Of a stretch of 64,000 nt of DNA, positions 53,901 to 63,498 are shown piece after piece. Source of the stretch: Micromussa lordhowensis (lineage: Eukaryota > Cnidaria > Anthozoa > Scleractinia > Lobophylliidae); NCBI GenBank assembly GCA_964020085.1, contig OZ026604.1:31005630-31069629 (forward strand), given 5' to 3'. Position numbers and translations under genes: made by a program. The notes beneath the pieces are model-generated. The model worked only from the letters and a program-made list of their open reading frames with translations. It ran no database searches and was not told the DNA's origin. The stretch's first letter is position 1, and each line of letters begins with the position of its first letter.

Positions 53901-56900
53901 GGAGTACAAGTCCCTGGGGCGGAGTACAAGTCCCTGGGGCGGAGTACAAGTCCCTGGGGCGGAGTACAAGTCCCTGCGGCGGAGTACAAGTCCCTGGGGC
54001 GGAGTACAAGTCCCTGGGGCGGAGTACAAGTCCCTGGGGTGGAGTACAAGTCCCAGGGGCGGAGTACAAGTCCCTGGGGCGGAGTACAAGTCCCTTGGGC
54101 GGAGTACAAGTCCCTGGGGCGGAGTACAAGTCCCTGGGGCGGAGTACAAGTCCCTGGGGCGGAGTACAAGTCCCTGGGGCGGAGTACAAGTCCCTGAGGC
54201 GGAGTACAAGTCCCAGGGGCGGAGTACAAGTCCCTGGTGCGGAGTACAAGTCCCTGGGACGGAGTACAAGTCCCTGGGGCGGAGTAAAAGTCCCTGGGGC
54301 GGAGTACAAGTCCCTGGGGCGGAGTACAAGTCCCTGGGGCGGAGTACAAGTCCCTGGGGCGGAGTACAATTCCTTGGTGCGGAGTACAAGTCCCTGGGGC
54401 GGAGTACAAGTCCCTGGGGCGGAGTACAAGTCCCTGGGCCGGAGTACAAGTCCCTGGGGCGGAGTACAAGTCCCTGGGGCGGAGTACAAGTCCCTGGGCC
54501 GGAGTACAAGTCTTTGGGGCGGAGTACAAGTCCCTGGGGCGGAGTACAAGTCCCTGGGGCGGAGTACAAGTCCCTGGGGCGGAGTACAAGTCCCTGGGGC
54601 AGAGTACAAGTCCCTGGGGCGGAGTACAAGTCCCTGGGGCGGAGTACAAGTCCCTGGGGTGGAGTACAACTCCCTGGGGCGGAGTACAAGTCCCTGGGGC
54701 GGAGTACAAGTCCCTGGGGCGGAGTACAAGTCCCTGGGGCGGAGTACAAGTCCCTGGGGCGAAGTACAAGTCCCTGGGGCGGAGTACAAGTCCCTGGGGC
54801 GGAGTACAAGTCCCTGGGGCGGAGAACAAGTCCCTGGGGCGGAGTACAAGTCCCTGGGGCGGAGTACAAGTCCCTGGGGCGGAGTAGAAGTCCCTGGGGC
54901 GGAGTACAAGTCCCTGGGGCGGAGTACAAGTCCCTGGGGCGGAGTATAAGTCCCTGGGGCGGAGTACAAGTCCCTGGGGCGGAGTACAAGTCCCGGGGGC
55001 GGAGTACAAGTCCCAGGGGCGGAGTACAAGTCCCTGGGGCGGAGTACAAGTCCCTGGGGCGGAGTACAAGTCCCTGGGGAAGAGTACAAGTCCCTTGGGC
55101 GGAGTACAAGTCCCTGGGGCGGAGTACAAATCCCTGGGGCGGAGTGCAAGTCCCTGGGGCGGAGTACAAGTCCCTGGGGCGGAGTACAAGTCCCTGGGGG
55201 GAAGTACAAGTCCCTGGGGCGGAGTACAAGTCCCTGGGGCGGAGTACAAGTCCCTGGGGCGGAGTACAAGTCCCTGGGGCGGAGTATAAGTCCCTGGGGC
55301 GGAGTACAAGTCCCTGGGGCGGAGTACAAGTCCCGGGGGCGGAATACAAGTCCCCTGGGCGGAGTACAAGTCCCTGGGGCGGAGTACAAATAGTTGGGGC
55401 GGAGTACAAGTCCCTGGGGTGGAGTACAAGTCCCAGGGGCGAAGTACAAGTCCCTGGGGCGGAGTACAAGTCCCTGGGGCGGAGAACAAGTCCCTGGGGC
55501 GGAGTACAAGTCCCTGGGGCGGAGTACAAGTCCCTGGGGTGGAGTACAAGTCCCTGGGGCGGAGTACAAGTCTCGGAGGCGGAGTACAACCCCCTGGGGC
55601 GGAGTACAAGTCCCTGGGGTGGAGTACAAGTCTCAGGGGCGAAGTACAAGTCCCTGGGGCGGAGTACAAGTCCCTGGGGCGGAGAACAAGTCCCTGGGGC
55701 GGAGTACAAGTCCCTGGGGCGGAGTACAAGTCCCTGGGGCGGAGTACAAGTCCCTGGGGGGGAAGTACAAGTCCCTGGGGCGGAGTACAAGTCCCTGGGG
55801 CGGAGTACAAGTCCCTGGGGCGGAGTACAAGTCCCTGGGGCGGAGTATAAGTCCCTGGGGCGGAGTACAAGTCCCTGGGGCGGAGTACAAGTCCCGGGGG
55901 TAAAGTACAGGTCCCGGGGGCGGAGTAGAAGTCCCTGGGGCGGAGTACAAGTCCCTGGGGCGGAGTACAAGTCCCTGGGGCGGAGTACAAGTCCCTGGGG
56001 CGGAGTACAAGTCCCTGGGGCGGAGTACAAGTCTCGGGGGCGGAGTACAACTCCCTGGGGCGGAGTACAAGTCCCTGGGGCGGAGTACAAGTCCCTGGGG
56101 CGGAGTAGAAGTCTCTGGGGCGGAGAACAAGTCCCTGGGGCGGAGAACAAGTCCCTGGGGCGGAGTACAAGTCCCTGGCGCGAAGTACAAGTCCCTGGGG
56201 CGGAGTACAAGTCCCTGGGGCGGAGTACAAGTCCCTGGGGCGGAGTACAAGTCCCTGGGGCGGAGTACAAGTCCCTGGGGCGGAGTACAAGTCCCTGGGA
56301 CGGAGTACAAGTCCCTGGGGCGGAGTACAAGTCCCTGGGGCGGAGTACAAGTCCCTGGGGCGGAGTACAAGTCCCTGGGGCGGAATACAAGTCCCTGGGG
56401 CGGAGTACAAGTCCCTGGGGCGGAGTACAAATCGTTGGGGCGGAGTACAAGTCCCTGGGGTGGAGTACAAGTCCCAGGGGCGAAGTACAAGTCCCTGGGG
56501 CGGAGTACAAGTCCCTGGGGCGGAGTACAAGTCCCTGGGGCGGAGTACAAGTCCCTGGGGCAGAGTAAAAGTCCCTGGGGCGGAGTACAAGTCCCTGGGG
56601 CGGAGTACTAGTCCCTGGGGCGGAGTACAAGTCCCTGTTGCGGAGTACAAGTCCCTGGGGCGGAGTACAAGTCCCTGGGGCGGAGTACAAGTCCCTGGGG
56701 CGGAGTACAAGTCCCTGGGGCGGAGAACAAGTCCCTGGGGCGGAGTACAAGTCCCTGGGGCGGAGTACAAGTCCCGGGGGCGGAATACAAGTCCCCTGGG
56801 CGGAGTACAAGTCCCTGGGGCGGAGTACAAATAGTTGGGGCGGAGTACAAGTCCCTGGGGTGGAGTACAAGTCGCAGGGGCGAAGTACAAGTCCCTGGGG

Positions 56901-59498
56901 CGGAGTACAAGTCCCTGGGGCGGAGAACAAGTCCCTGGGGCGGAGTACAAGTCCCTGGGGCGGAGTACAAGTCCCTGGGGTGGAGTACAAGTCCCTGGGG
57001 CGGAGTACAAGTCTCGGAGGCGGAGTACAACCCCCTGGGGCGGAGTACAAGTCCCTGGGGTGGAGTACAAGTCCCAGGGGCGAAGTACAAGTCCCTGGGG
57101 CGGAGTACAAGTCCCTGGGGCGGAGAACAAGTCCCTGGGGCGGAGTACAAGTCCCTGGGGCGGAGTACAAGTCCCTGGGGGGGAAGTACAAGTCCCTGGG
57201 GCGGAGTACAAGTCCCTGGGGCGGAGTACAAGTCCCTGGGGCGGAGTACAAGTCCCTGGGGCGGAGTATAAGTTTCTGGAGCGGAGTACAAGTCCCTGGG
57301 GCGGAGTACAAGTCCCGGGGGTGGAGTACAGGTCCCGGGGGCGGAGTACAAGTCCCTGGGGCGGAGTACAAGTCCCTGGGGCGGAGTACAAGTCCCGGGG
57401 GCGGAGTACAAGTCCCTGGGGCGGCGTACAAGTCCCTGGGGCGGAGTACAAGTCCCTGGGGCGGAGTACAAGTCCCTGGGGCGGAGTACAAGTCCCTGGG
57501 GCGGAGAACAAGTCCCTGGGGTGGAGTACAAGTCCCTGGGGCGGAGTACAAGTCCCTGGGGCGGAGTACAAGTCCCTGGGGCGGAGTACAAGTCTCGGGG
57601 GCGGAGTACAACTCCCTGGGGCGGAGTACAAGTCCCTGGGGCGGAGTACAAGTCCCTGGGGCGGAGTAGAAGTCTCTAAGGGCGGAGAACAAGTCCCTGG
57701 GGAGGAGAACAAGTCCCTGGGGCGGAGTACAAGTCCCTGGCGCGGAGTACAAGTCCCTGGGGCGGAGTACAAGTCCCTGGGGCGGAGTACAAGTCCCTGG
57801 GGCGGAGTACAAGTCCCTGGGGCGGAGTACAAGTCCCTGGGGCGGAGTACAAGTCCCTGGGACGGAGTACAAGTCCCTGGGGCGGAGTACAAGTCCCTGG
57901 GGCGGAGTACAAGTCCCTGGGGCGGAGTACAAGTCCTTGGGGCGGAATACAAGTCCCTGGGGCGGAGTACAAGTCCCTGGGGCGGAGTACAAATCGTTGG
58001 GGCGGTGTACAAGTCCCTGGGGTGGAGTACAAGTCCCAGAGGCGAAGTACAAGTCCCTGGGGCGGAGTACAAGTCCCTGGGGCGGAGTACAAGTCCCTGG
58101 GGCGGAGTACAAGTCCCTGGGGCAGAGTAAAAGTCCCTGGGGCGGAGTACAAGTCCCTGGGGCGGAGTACAAGTCCCTGGGGCGGAGTACAAGTCCCTGT
58201 TGCGGAGTACAAGTCCCTGGGGCGGAGTACAAGTCCCTGGGGCGGAGTACAAGTCCCTGGGGCGGAGTACAAGTCCCTGGGGCGGAGAACAAGTCCCTGG
58301 GGCGGAGTACAAGTCCCTGGGGCGGAGTACAAGTCCCTGGGGCGGAGTACAAGTCCCTGGGGCGGAGTACAAGTCCCTGGGGCGGAGTACAAGTCCCTGG
58401 GGCGGAGTACAAGTCCCTGGGGCGGAGTACAAGTCCCTGGGGGGGAAGTACAAGTCCCTGGGGCGGAGTACAAGTCCCTGGGGCGGAGTACAAGTCCCGG
58501 GGGCGGAGTACAAGTCCCTGGGGCGGAGTACAAGTCCCTGGGGCGGAGTACAAGTCCCGGGGGCGGAGTACAAGTCCCTGGGGCGGAGTACAAGTCCCTG
58601 GGGCGGAGTACAAGTCCCTGGGGCGGAGTACAAGTCCCTGGGGCGGAGAACAAGTCCCTGGGGCGGAGTACAAGTCCCTGGGGCGGAGTACAAGTCCCTG
58701 GGGTGGAGTACAAGTCCCTGGGGCGGAGTACAAGTCTCGGAGGCGGAGTACAACTCCCTGGGGCGGAGTACAAGTCCCTGGGGCGGAGTACAAGTCCCTG
58801 GGGCGGAGTAGAAGTCTCTGGGGCGGAGTACAAGTCCCTGGGGCGGAGTACAAGTCCCTGGGACGGAGTACAAGTCCCTGGGGCGGAGTACAAGTCCCTG
58901 GGGCGGAGTACAAGTCCCTGGGGCGGAGTACAAGTCCCTGGGGCGGAGTACAAGTCCCTGGGGCGGAGTACAAGTCCCTGGGGCGGAGTACAAGTCGTTG
59001 GGGCGGAGTACAAGTCCCTGGGGCGGAGTACAAGTCCCAGGGGCGAAGTACAAGTCCCTGGGGCGGAGTACAAGTCCCTGGGGCGGAGTACAAGTCCCTG
59101 GGGCGGAGTACAAGTCCCTGGGGCGGAGTACAAGTCCCAGGGGCGGAGTACAAGTCCCTGGGGCGGAGTACAAGTCCCTGGGGCGGAGTACAAGTCCCTG
59201 GGGCGGAGTACAAGTCCCTGGGGCGGAGTACAAGTCCCTGGGGCGGAGTACAAGTCCCTGGGGCGGAGTACAAGTCCCTGGGGCGGAGTACAAGTCCCTG
59301 GGGCGGAGTACAAGTCCCTAGGGCGGAGTACAAGTCCCTGGGGCGGAGTACAAGTCCCTGGGGCGGAGTACAAGTCCCTGGGGCGGAGTACAAGTCCCTG
59401 GGGCGGAGTACAAGTCCCTGGGGCGGAGTACAAGTCCCTGGGGCGGAGTACAAGTCCCTGGGGCGGAGTACAAGTCCCTGGGGCGGAGTACAAGTCCC
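50931..59498 (+). repeat. 20-bp GC-rich minisatellite, about 428 units
   Basis: Tandem units of GGAGTACAAGTCCCTGGGGC (65% GC, one CpG) fill about 8.6 kb. Variants are mostly single substitutions (gggt, ggca, cccgg, cccag, gagaac, gaagtac) with rare one- or two-base slips, near 51470, 53078, 55750, 57180, 57677 and 58441. Larger periodicity exists: ctggaacggagatcaagtcc at 51113 and 51912 (799 bp), tctcggaggcgg at 55571 and 57012 (1,441 bp), ctgttgcggag at 56635 and 58197 (1,562 bp). Because 20 is not a multiple of 3 and the unit has no stop in any phase, all six frames stay open, giving periodic peptides such as YKSLGRSTSPWGGVQVPGAE on plus and TPPQGLVLRPRDLYSAPGTC on minus. The long ORFs open at GTG/TTG and are not evidence of coding. 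Confidence 0.97.
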
Positions 59499-59790
59499 GG
59501 TTCACCTGCCTCTACCGGACGCCATCTTGGCCTTTAAATCCATGACAGATCAAGTGCCAAACTACCTCAGTTCAAATTTCTTCCCAAGAGGAAACATCAG
59601 TGGTCGGGTGACCAGATTATCTACCCTGCTTAATATATCGCTTTTTAAAACCACGCCGGCTCAGAGATCTTTTTATTACAGAACTGTAACGTTGTGGAAT
59701 TCCCTAAAACCCTATTTTAAATTGAGCGAATCTCTTATCTTTTTTAAACGTAAAATGAAAGCCTTCCTTTTAAAGTGGTACTATGATTAA
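59499..59790 (+). pseudogene. Non-LTR retrotransposon (LINE) ORF2, C-terminal fragment
   Basis: About 95 codons ending at TAA (59788-59790). The peptide contains DAILAFKSMTDQVPNYLSS, then GRVTR, AQRSFYYRTVTLWNSL and FFKRKMKAFLL. This order resembles the tail that follows the reverse transcriptase domain in CR1/L2/Jockey-type LINEs of animals. The catalytic reverse transcriptase and endonuclease regions are absent. The fragment is 5'-truncated precisely where the minisatellite ends, and the minisatellite frame runs into it without a stop. 5' truncation is usual for LINE insertions, but the missing 5' part could also have been replaced when the minisatellite expanded. The clade is uncertain without alignment. 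Confidence 0.82.
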
Positions 59791-59900
59791 AGTTTTTACT
59801 CCTTGATATTTTAGGTGTATCGCATAGGATTCCATGAAAGAATAAAATCGTCGTTTACCGTTTGCAAATACTTGCATTAGTTCCGGAGATATTTAAGTTG
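59791..59900 (+). other. Probable 3' untranslated tail of the LINE fragment
   Basis: AT-rich sequence directly after the ORF2 stop, including gaaagaataaaatcg. No clear poly(A) or terminal short tandem repeat marks the end of the element, so the right limit is a guess. Confidence 0.35.
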
Positions 59901-59934
59901 AAAAATGCATCAATTATGCAAATGAGATGACTGA

Positions 59935-59995
59935 TGACGTCATATACTCAACCCAATATTATTGCTGCGCAGCGAGCGTAGCGAGCGAGCAGCAA
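59935..59995. repeat. CRE-like palindrome and GC-rich hairpin
   Basis: A perfect TGACGTCA palindrome lies at 59935-59942. It is followed by an inverted repeat, ttgctgc (59962-59968) and gcagcaa (59989-59995), around a loop rich in gcgagcg repeats. The palindrome matches the CREB/ATF consensus, but no promoter is evident. The whole looks like part of a dispersed repeat. Confidence 0.45.
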
Positions 59996-60060
59996 CATAA
60001 ACAGGATTTAAGAAGAATATATAGAAGGGGATACGAATTCTCGAATTCATTACTTTTTTA

Positions 60061-60120
60061 CCAGAATGCATTGCATTTAACCAGAATGCACTGCGTCACT
60101 TTTTTCCAGAGTGCATTGCG
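60061..60120 (+). repeat. Three short imperfect direct repeats
   Basis: ccagaatgcattgc at 60061, ccagaatgcactgc at 60081 and ccagagtgcattgc at 60106, spaced 20 and 25 bases apart. Function unknown. Confidence 0.75.
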
Positions 60121-61609
60121 CCACGAACAACACGAGGATGTCACACCGTCAAGCCGTCGTCTTAATTCGCCTAGATTTCAGTGAGAAAGATTAGTGGTTT
60201 GTTTTGCTCTTATTTATCTGTGAAACGATGTGAAGGAGATCGTTCTTCACTTTCACAACTCTTGCTTTTGTCCTTAATGCAGTAAGTGAAAGTTTGTAAA
60301 TCTTGATGATTAATTGTGACATCTTAATTTTAACTTAGTATGTCATTTCTTCGCAGTCTCGCCTCCTTGGTCGAATTCGTAAATGAAGAGAAATCATCGT
60401 TACGAAAGCTTGTAGAATAATTAAAACTAGAACCACTACGTGGAACTTACCGGGGCCCAGTGGGACACGAGATTGCATAAATATAGTTAATCTCTCGCAC
60501 CCCTTCCCCCGCTTCTGTGGAGGCTAATACTGACGTAATTCACAATCAGAGGCAAAAAACTCTTCAAGTCGCTTCAGTGTTATTATTCTGCCATATTTTA
60601 AATAGCAAATCGTGGCTCGAATGCTGCTTTAGCCTGTTAAATTCGCGAATGTGACCGGGCATTGTACGGGATGAGGCAAAAATTAAGAAAACTTCCGCAT
60701 ATTTACATTTTCGCTAATAATTTTTAACCGCAAAGACTGACCTCCAAAGGGAAAACAATGATAATTCACCATGCGGATTGTTCGGTGACCTGCAAACAAT
60801 GCTACTCTGTTGCATTTATCAATGTTTTCACCCGAAGAAAGAAAGGGGAAAAAAAGGACACAAAGACAAGACAGCTTCTCGAGGCCGGTCAATTTCTGTT
60901 TATATTCAGATTATATAACAGGATTTTACATGTGTTCTTTCACAAAAATACCAAATAGCTAAGGTTTTTGCGACATTCGGAAGTATTCCCTAACACCGCC
61001 AGATAATATTTACATTGTGAAGTCTTCGCCGGATGTGGGAATTATCATTCAAACGTAGAATTTATCACGCATGCATCGATAGCACACAGCTAGTGAACAC
61101 AGTCTTTCCTTTGCTAATCAATTTTACGATGGAAGGTTCAGACACTCAATGTAGATAGCTTTGACAACTCGCTCTTATTGACCCTTATTCTCGATAAGTT
61201 TCACGATGGAAGGTTCACTCTTAACTAATCGTTTGCAAATTTGTCTCTCCAAATATTCACTCATTTTCGCTCATAAACTAGTGCATCGTAAAGGTTGGGG
61301 AACGTGTCGTTCCCCCAAAAGCTATAATCTTTCTCTTGACTCTCCTCCATGCCTCGTGCTTTTCAAAATGGGGGATAAGATTTCAATGAGCCAGCGAGCA
61401 CTCTCAAGAGTAACGAGCCAGCGATATATCTCAAGTCAGTGGTATATCCCTCACAATGTAACGTTGAAAAAACGACAGAAATCGTCTGCATTTTATGACC
61501 GGTGCCAGCCTTCGGCTGGGCCCCGGTAAAAACGAAAACCGTACAACACGCCAATTTCATATATGCTGCTATCTATTCCTTTTCATCCAAACATGAAATT
61601 AAGCTACAG
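60121..61609. other. Intergenic DNA, no supported gene
   Basis: Mixed-composition sequence with only short open frames, none recognisable and none with codon patterns that persuade me. The motif acgatggaaggttca occurs twice, at about 61126 and 61203. A short hairpin lies at 61498-61527. I see no RNA gene or clear mobile element here. Confidence 0.6.
61498..61527. repeat. GC-rich hairpin
   Basis: accgg...cagcc, a ttc loop, then ggctg...ccggt, nearly self-complementary over 30 bases. It is embedded in otherwise AT-rich DNA. It may be part of a dispersed repeat; no T-tract follows to suggest a terminator. Confidence 0.45.
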
Positions 61610-61656
61610 CGTTAGCATTTTCACTCATCGCGATGGACGCGTCCTCGGCACAGTCT
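61610..61656 (+). repeat. About 47-bp direct repeat, copy 1
   Basis: Begins cgttagcattttcactcatc and contains cgcgatggacgcgtcctc and gcacagtc. It matches 62175-62224 with a few substitutions and a small indel. The two copies flank the probable minus-strand LINE tail. Confidence 0.75.
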
Positions 61657-61921
61657 GTCAACATTCCAGTACAGAATTTATAAGTTAGATAGTAATGCTG
61701 CGGCACATTCTGTTGATAGTGACATATTTTACGCAGTGATTTCTCTATCTGCGTGTTCCAAGACTTACAGTAACCTTTATTTCTCAAAGTAGTGTCAAAT
61801 TGTGTTCTGTAACTTAAAATCTCGGTCCTTGTATGCATCAATTTCATGCATGATGACGCATCGATGGCGAGGTGGGACAAGGCCGATCGTTGTCAGTTGT
61901 CTCTCCCCCAGGCTCCTCCTC

Positions 61922-61934
61922 GCGGCTTCGCCGC
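61922..61934. repeat. Short GC hairpin gcggc-ttc-gccgc
   Basis: Perfect 5-bp stem with a 3-base loop beside a pyrimidine-rich stretch. It is similar in style to the hairpin at 61498. Probably repeat-derived. Confidence 0.4.
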
Positions 61935-61977
61935 TCGTTTTAGCCCCCTCGAATTGCTTAAACCGCCAAGCTACGCA

Positions 61978-62150
61978 GGTTCAAGGTTCAAGGTTCAAGG
62001 TTCATTTATTTTACACTATTTACATAAAGTTTACCATAGGAAGAAAAGTATAGTTACAACACACGATTACAAGATAAAATAAAATAATTACAATACAGGT
62101 TAAAAAATGTGTATGGTGGTCAAAGAATCTAGAATCTACGCGAAATTAGA
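61978..62150 (-). mobile_element. Probable 3' tail of a minus-strand non-LTR retrotransposon
   Basis: Read on the minus strand, an AT-rich tail (attttattttatcttgtaat) runs into aaataaatgaaccttgaacc and ends in about four copies of the 7-mer ttgaacc. Short terminal tandem repeats in place of poly(A) are typical of CR1/L2-type LINE ends. No coding part is present, so the assignment rests on the tail alone. The left limit, at the end of the 7-mer array (61978), is firm; the right limit is approximate. Confidence 0.45.
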
Positions 62151-62174
62151 CGACGGCTCGATGGTGTGACAGAA

Positions 62175-62224
62175 CGTTAGCATTTGTCACACATCGCGAT
62201 GAACGCGTCCTCCTCGACACAGTC
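62175..62224 (+). repeat. About 50-bp direct repeat, copy 2
   Basis: Begins cgttagcatttgtcacacat and contains cgcgatgaacgcgtcctc and gacacagtc. It matches 61610-61656. A small gtcact/agtgac inverted repeat overlaps its right edge. Confidence 0.75.
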
Positions 62225-62338
62225 ACTTTACAGTGACAGGGCTCCTTTCACTAATGTCATTTCTTTTTGCTGGTCAAATAACGAGAAAGTTTGACAAGCT
62301 GTCCTAATTTGCTATGTTTGGCAAAACTTATCAAGCTG

Positions 62339-62411
62339 GCCTCCGTAGCTCAGTGGTTAGAGCACTGGTCTCGTAAACCAGGGGTCAAGAGTTCAAATCT
62401 CTTCGGGGGCT
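62339..62411 (+). tRNA. tRNA-Thr(CGU), copy 1
   Basis: A 73-nt intronless tRNA gene. The 7-bp acceptor stem (gcctccg / cgggggc, with one T-G wobble) closes. The D-arm is gctc/gagc, the anticodon stem ctggt/accag, and the T-arm aagag/ctctt with loop ttcaaat. The anticodon loop ctcgtaa places CGT at positions 34-36, which reads the Thr codon ACG. The internal Pol III boxes are tagctcagtgg (A) and agttcaaatct (B). CCA is not encoded, as expected for a eukaryotic gene; the discriminator base is T. A TTTT tract follows at 62415. All stems pair, so it looks functional. Confidence 0.95.
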
Positions 62412-63135
62412 TTCTTTTATTACTATTTTGCCTTCTTTTCTCGCTTGAGTTTTCCTGAAACGTCCCTTGGGGTCGTTACAAGTGATTGCTTGTAAGATGA
62501 ACTGAGTACTGGCAGAAAATGAAAGAAAGAGAAAAGAAAGAACTTAAGATCAGTGCTTGTACCGCCATCTTATATATTTTAATTTTTATATAACCATTTT
62601 TTTTCTATCAGAGCTCCAACGCTGCCTGGGGCCGTCGTATTTTTTGGGGGGTAAGAAACTTAACTTTTACGTTGTTCCTCTTATCATTTTTCCGAAATTC
62701 AAAGTTGTCTCACCTACAATCGATTGATAGAAAAAGAATGTAACCCAACCTTAACCTTTACAAAAAGATACAAATAAATGGGAAAGGAGTTGCCCAGAGA
62801 TATACTTGTAACGATACCTTACAAGAGTTATTGCAAAATGAATTATGACGAACTCAGCTGCCCAACGATTCTGTGAATGACCGGTTGGTAACAACGAATA
62901 CTGAGCCAATTGTCAAAGACTTTTGAAGAGATCCCTCACTTCTTCTAAACTAGCTAATATTCCCTTTGCAATAATTGGACAAGCACTTCCCGCAGAATTC
63001 CTCTGAAACTCCGCATTCCACTGAACTGTTCAACAAAATCGTCAGTTTCAACAGGAGAAGGATTCCAGGTATTATCAGGTTTATCCTGTTCTATTTTTCC
63101 TGTTTCTCTAGCTGTACTTTTTTCATGAACCTTCA
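62412..63135. other. tRNA downstream flank and intergenic DNA
   Basis: No gene seen. Bases up to about 62930 are the diverged partner of 63483-64000. The stretch 62957-63010 (aatattccctttgcaataat, gcagaattcctctgaaa) is a decayed relative of the 131-bp tandem repeat further right. Confidence 0.6.
62415..62418 (+). terminator. RNA polymerase III T-tract terminator for tRNA copy 1
   Basis: TTTT four bases after the tRNA 3' end, within tttcttttatt. Confidence 0.7.
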
Positions 63136-63397
63136 GTCTCATGCGTCGAACTTGCGTGTTTATTCAAAATTAACGAATATTCCGTTAGCAGTATTGGACA
63201 TGGACTCAGGGCAAGCAGAATTCATCTGAAAACATCCAGAATCATATTTTTTTCAAAGTAATGTTTGTCTCATGAGTCGAACTTGAGTGTTTATTCAAAA
63301 TTAACGAATATTCCGTTAGCAGTATTGGACATGGGCTCAGGTAAGCAGAATTCCTCTGAAAACATTCCAGAATCATAATTTTTTTAAAGTAATGTTT
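63136..63397 (+). repeat. 131-bp tandem duplication (two copies, plus a decayed third upstream)
   Basis: Copies at 63136-63266 and 63267-63397. Both contain tattcaaaattaacgaatat, tccgttagcagtattggaca, caagcagaattc or taagcagaattc, and aaagtaatgttt. The weaker relative at about 62957-63010 shares aatattcc, attggacaag and gcagaattcctctgaaa. The block lies just upstream of the second tRNA gene. Confidence 0.85.
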
Positions 63398-63409
63398 GGC
63401 ATCAAGCTG

Positions 63410-63482
63410 GCCTCCGTAGCTCAGTGGTTAGAGCACTGGTCTCGTAAACCAGGGGTCAAGAGTTCAAATCTCTTCGGGGGCT
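63410..63482 (+). tRNA. tRNA-Thr(CGU), copy 2
   Basis: Identical over all 73 nt to the gene at 62339-62411, so it has the same fold, anticodon CGT and Pol III boxes. The shared identity extends only about nine bases upstream (atcaagctg), and the downstream sequence diverges at once. Full identity amid diverged flanks suggests selection or gene conversion on the tRNA body. Confidence 0.95.
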
Positions 63483-63494
63483 TCGCGAGATAAA

Positions 63495-63498
63495 TTTT
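63495..63498 (+). terminator. RNA polymerase III T-tract terminator for tRNA copy 2
   Basis: First TTTT after the second tRNA, 12 bases past its 3' end, within aaattttgta. Its spacing differs from copy 1. Confidence 0.55.

Noticed and set aside
51064..56568. 1,834-codon plus-strand ORF
   Set aside because: It lies wholly inside the 20-bp minisatellite, opens at GTG, and is open only because the repeat unit lacks stops in every phase.
51126..59453. 2,775-codon minus-strand ORF
   Set aside because: Same cause: a stop-free 20-mer read on the other strand, opening at TTG. Overlapping long ORFs exist in all six frames.
50931..59498. CRISPR array
   Set aside because: Units are contiguous with no unique spacers, in eukaryotic sequence with no cas genes.
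57937..59790. 617-codon ORF joining minisatellite and LINE tail as a fusion gene
   Set aside because: The N-terminal part is minisatellite and the C-terminal part a truncated LINE ORF2; the start is TTG. It is a chance fusion of open frames.
59935..59942. CRE site as a functional promoter element
   Set aside because: A lone palindrome without a nearby gene or core promoter; likely part of a dispersed repeat.
61206..61529. 107-codon ATG ORF
   Set aside because: No recognisable family, and it ends within a repeat-like hairpin; no supporting splice or codon evidence.
62975..63229. 84-codon ORF upstream of tRNA copy 2
   Set aside because: It runs through the decayed and first copies of the 131-bp repeat and is not kept in the second copy.
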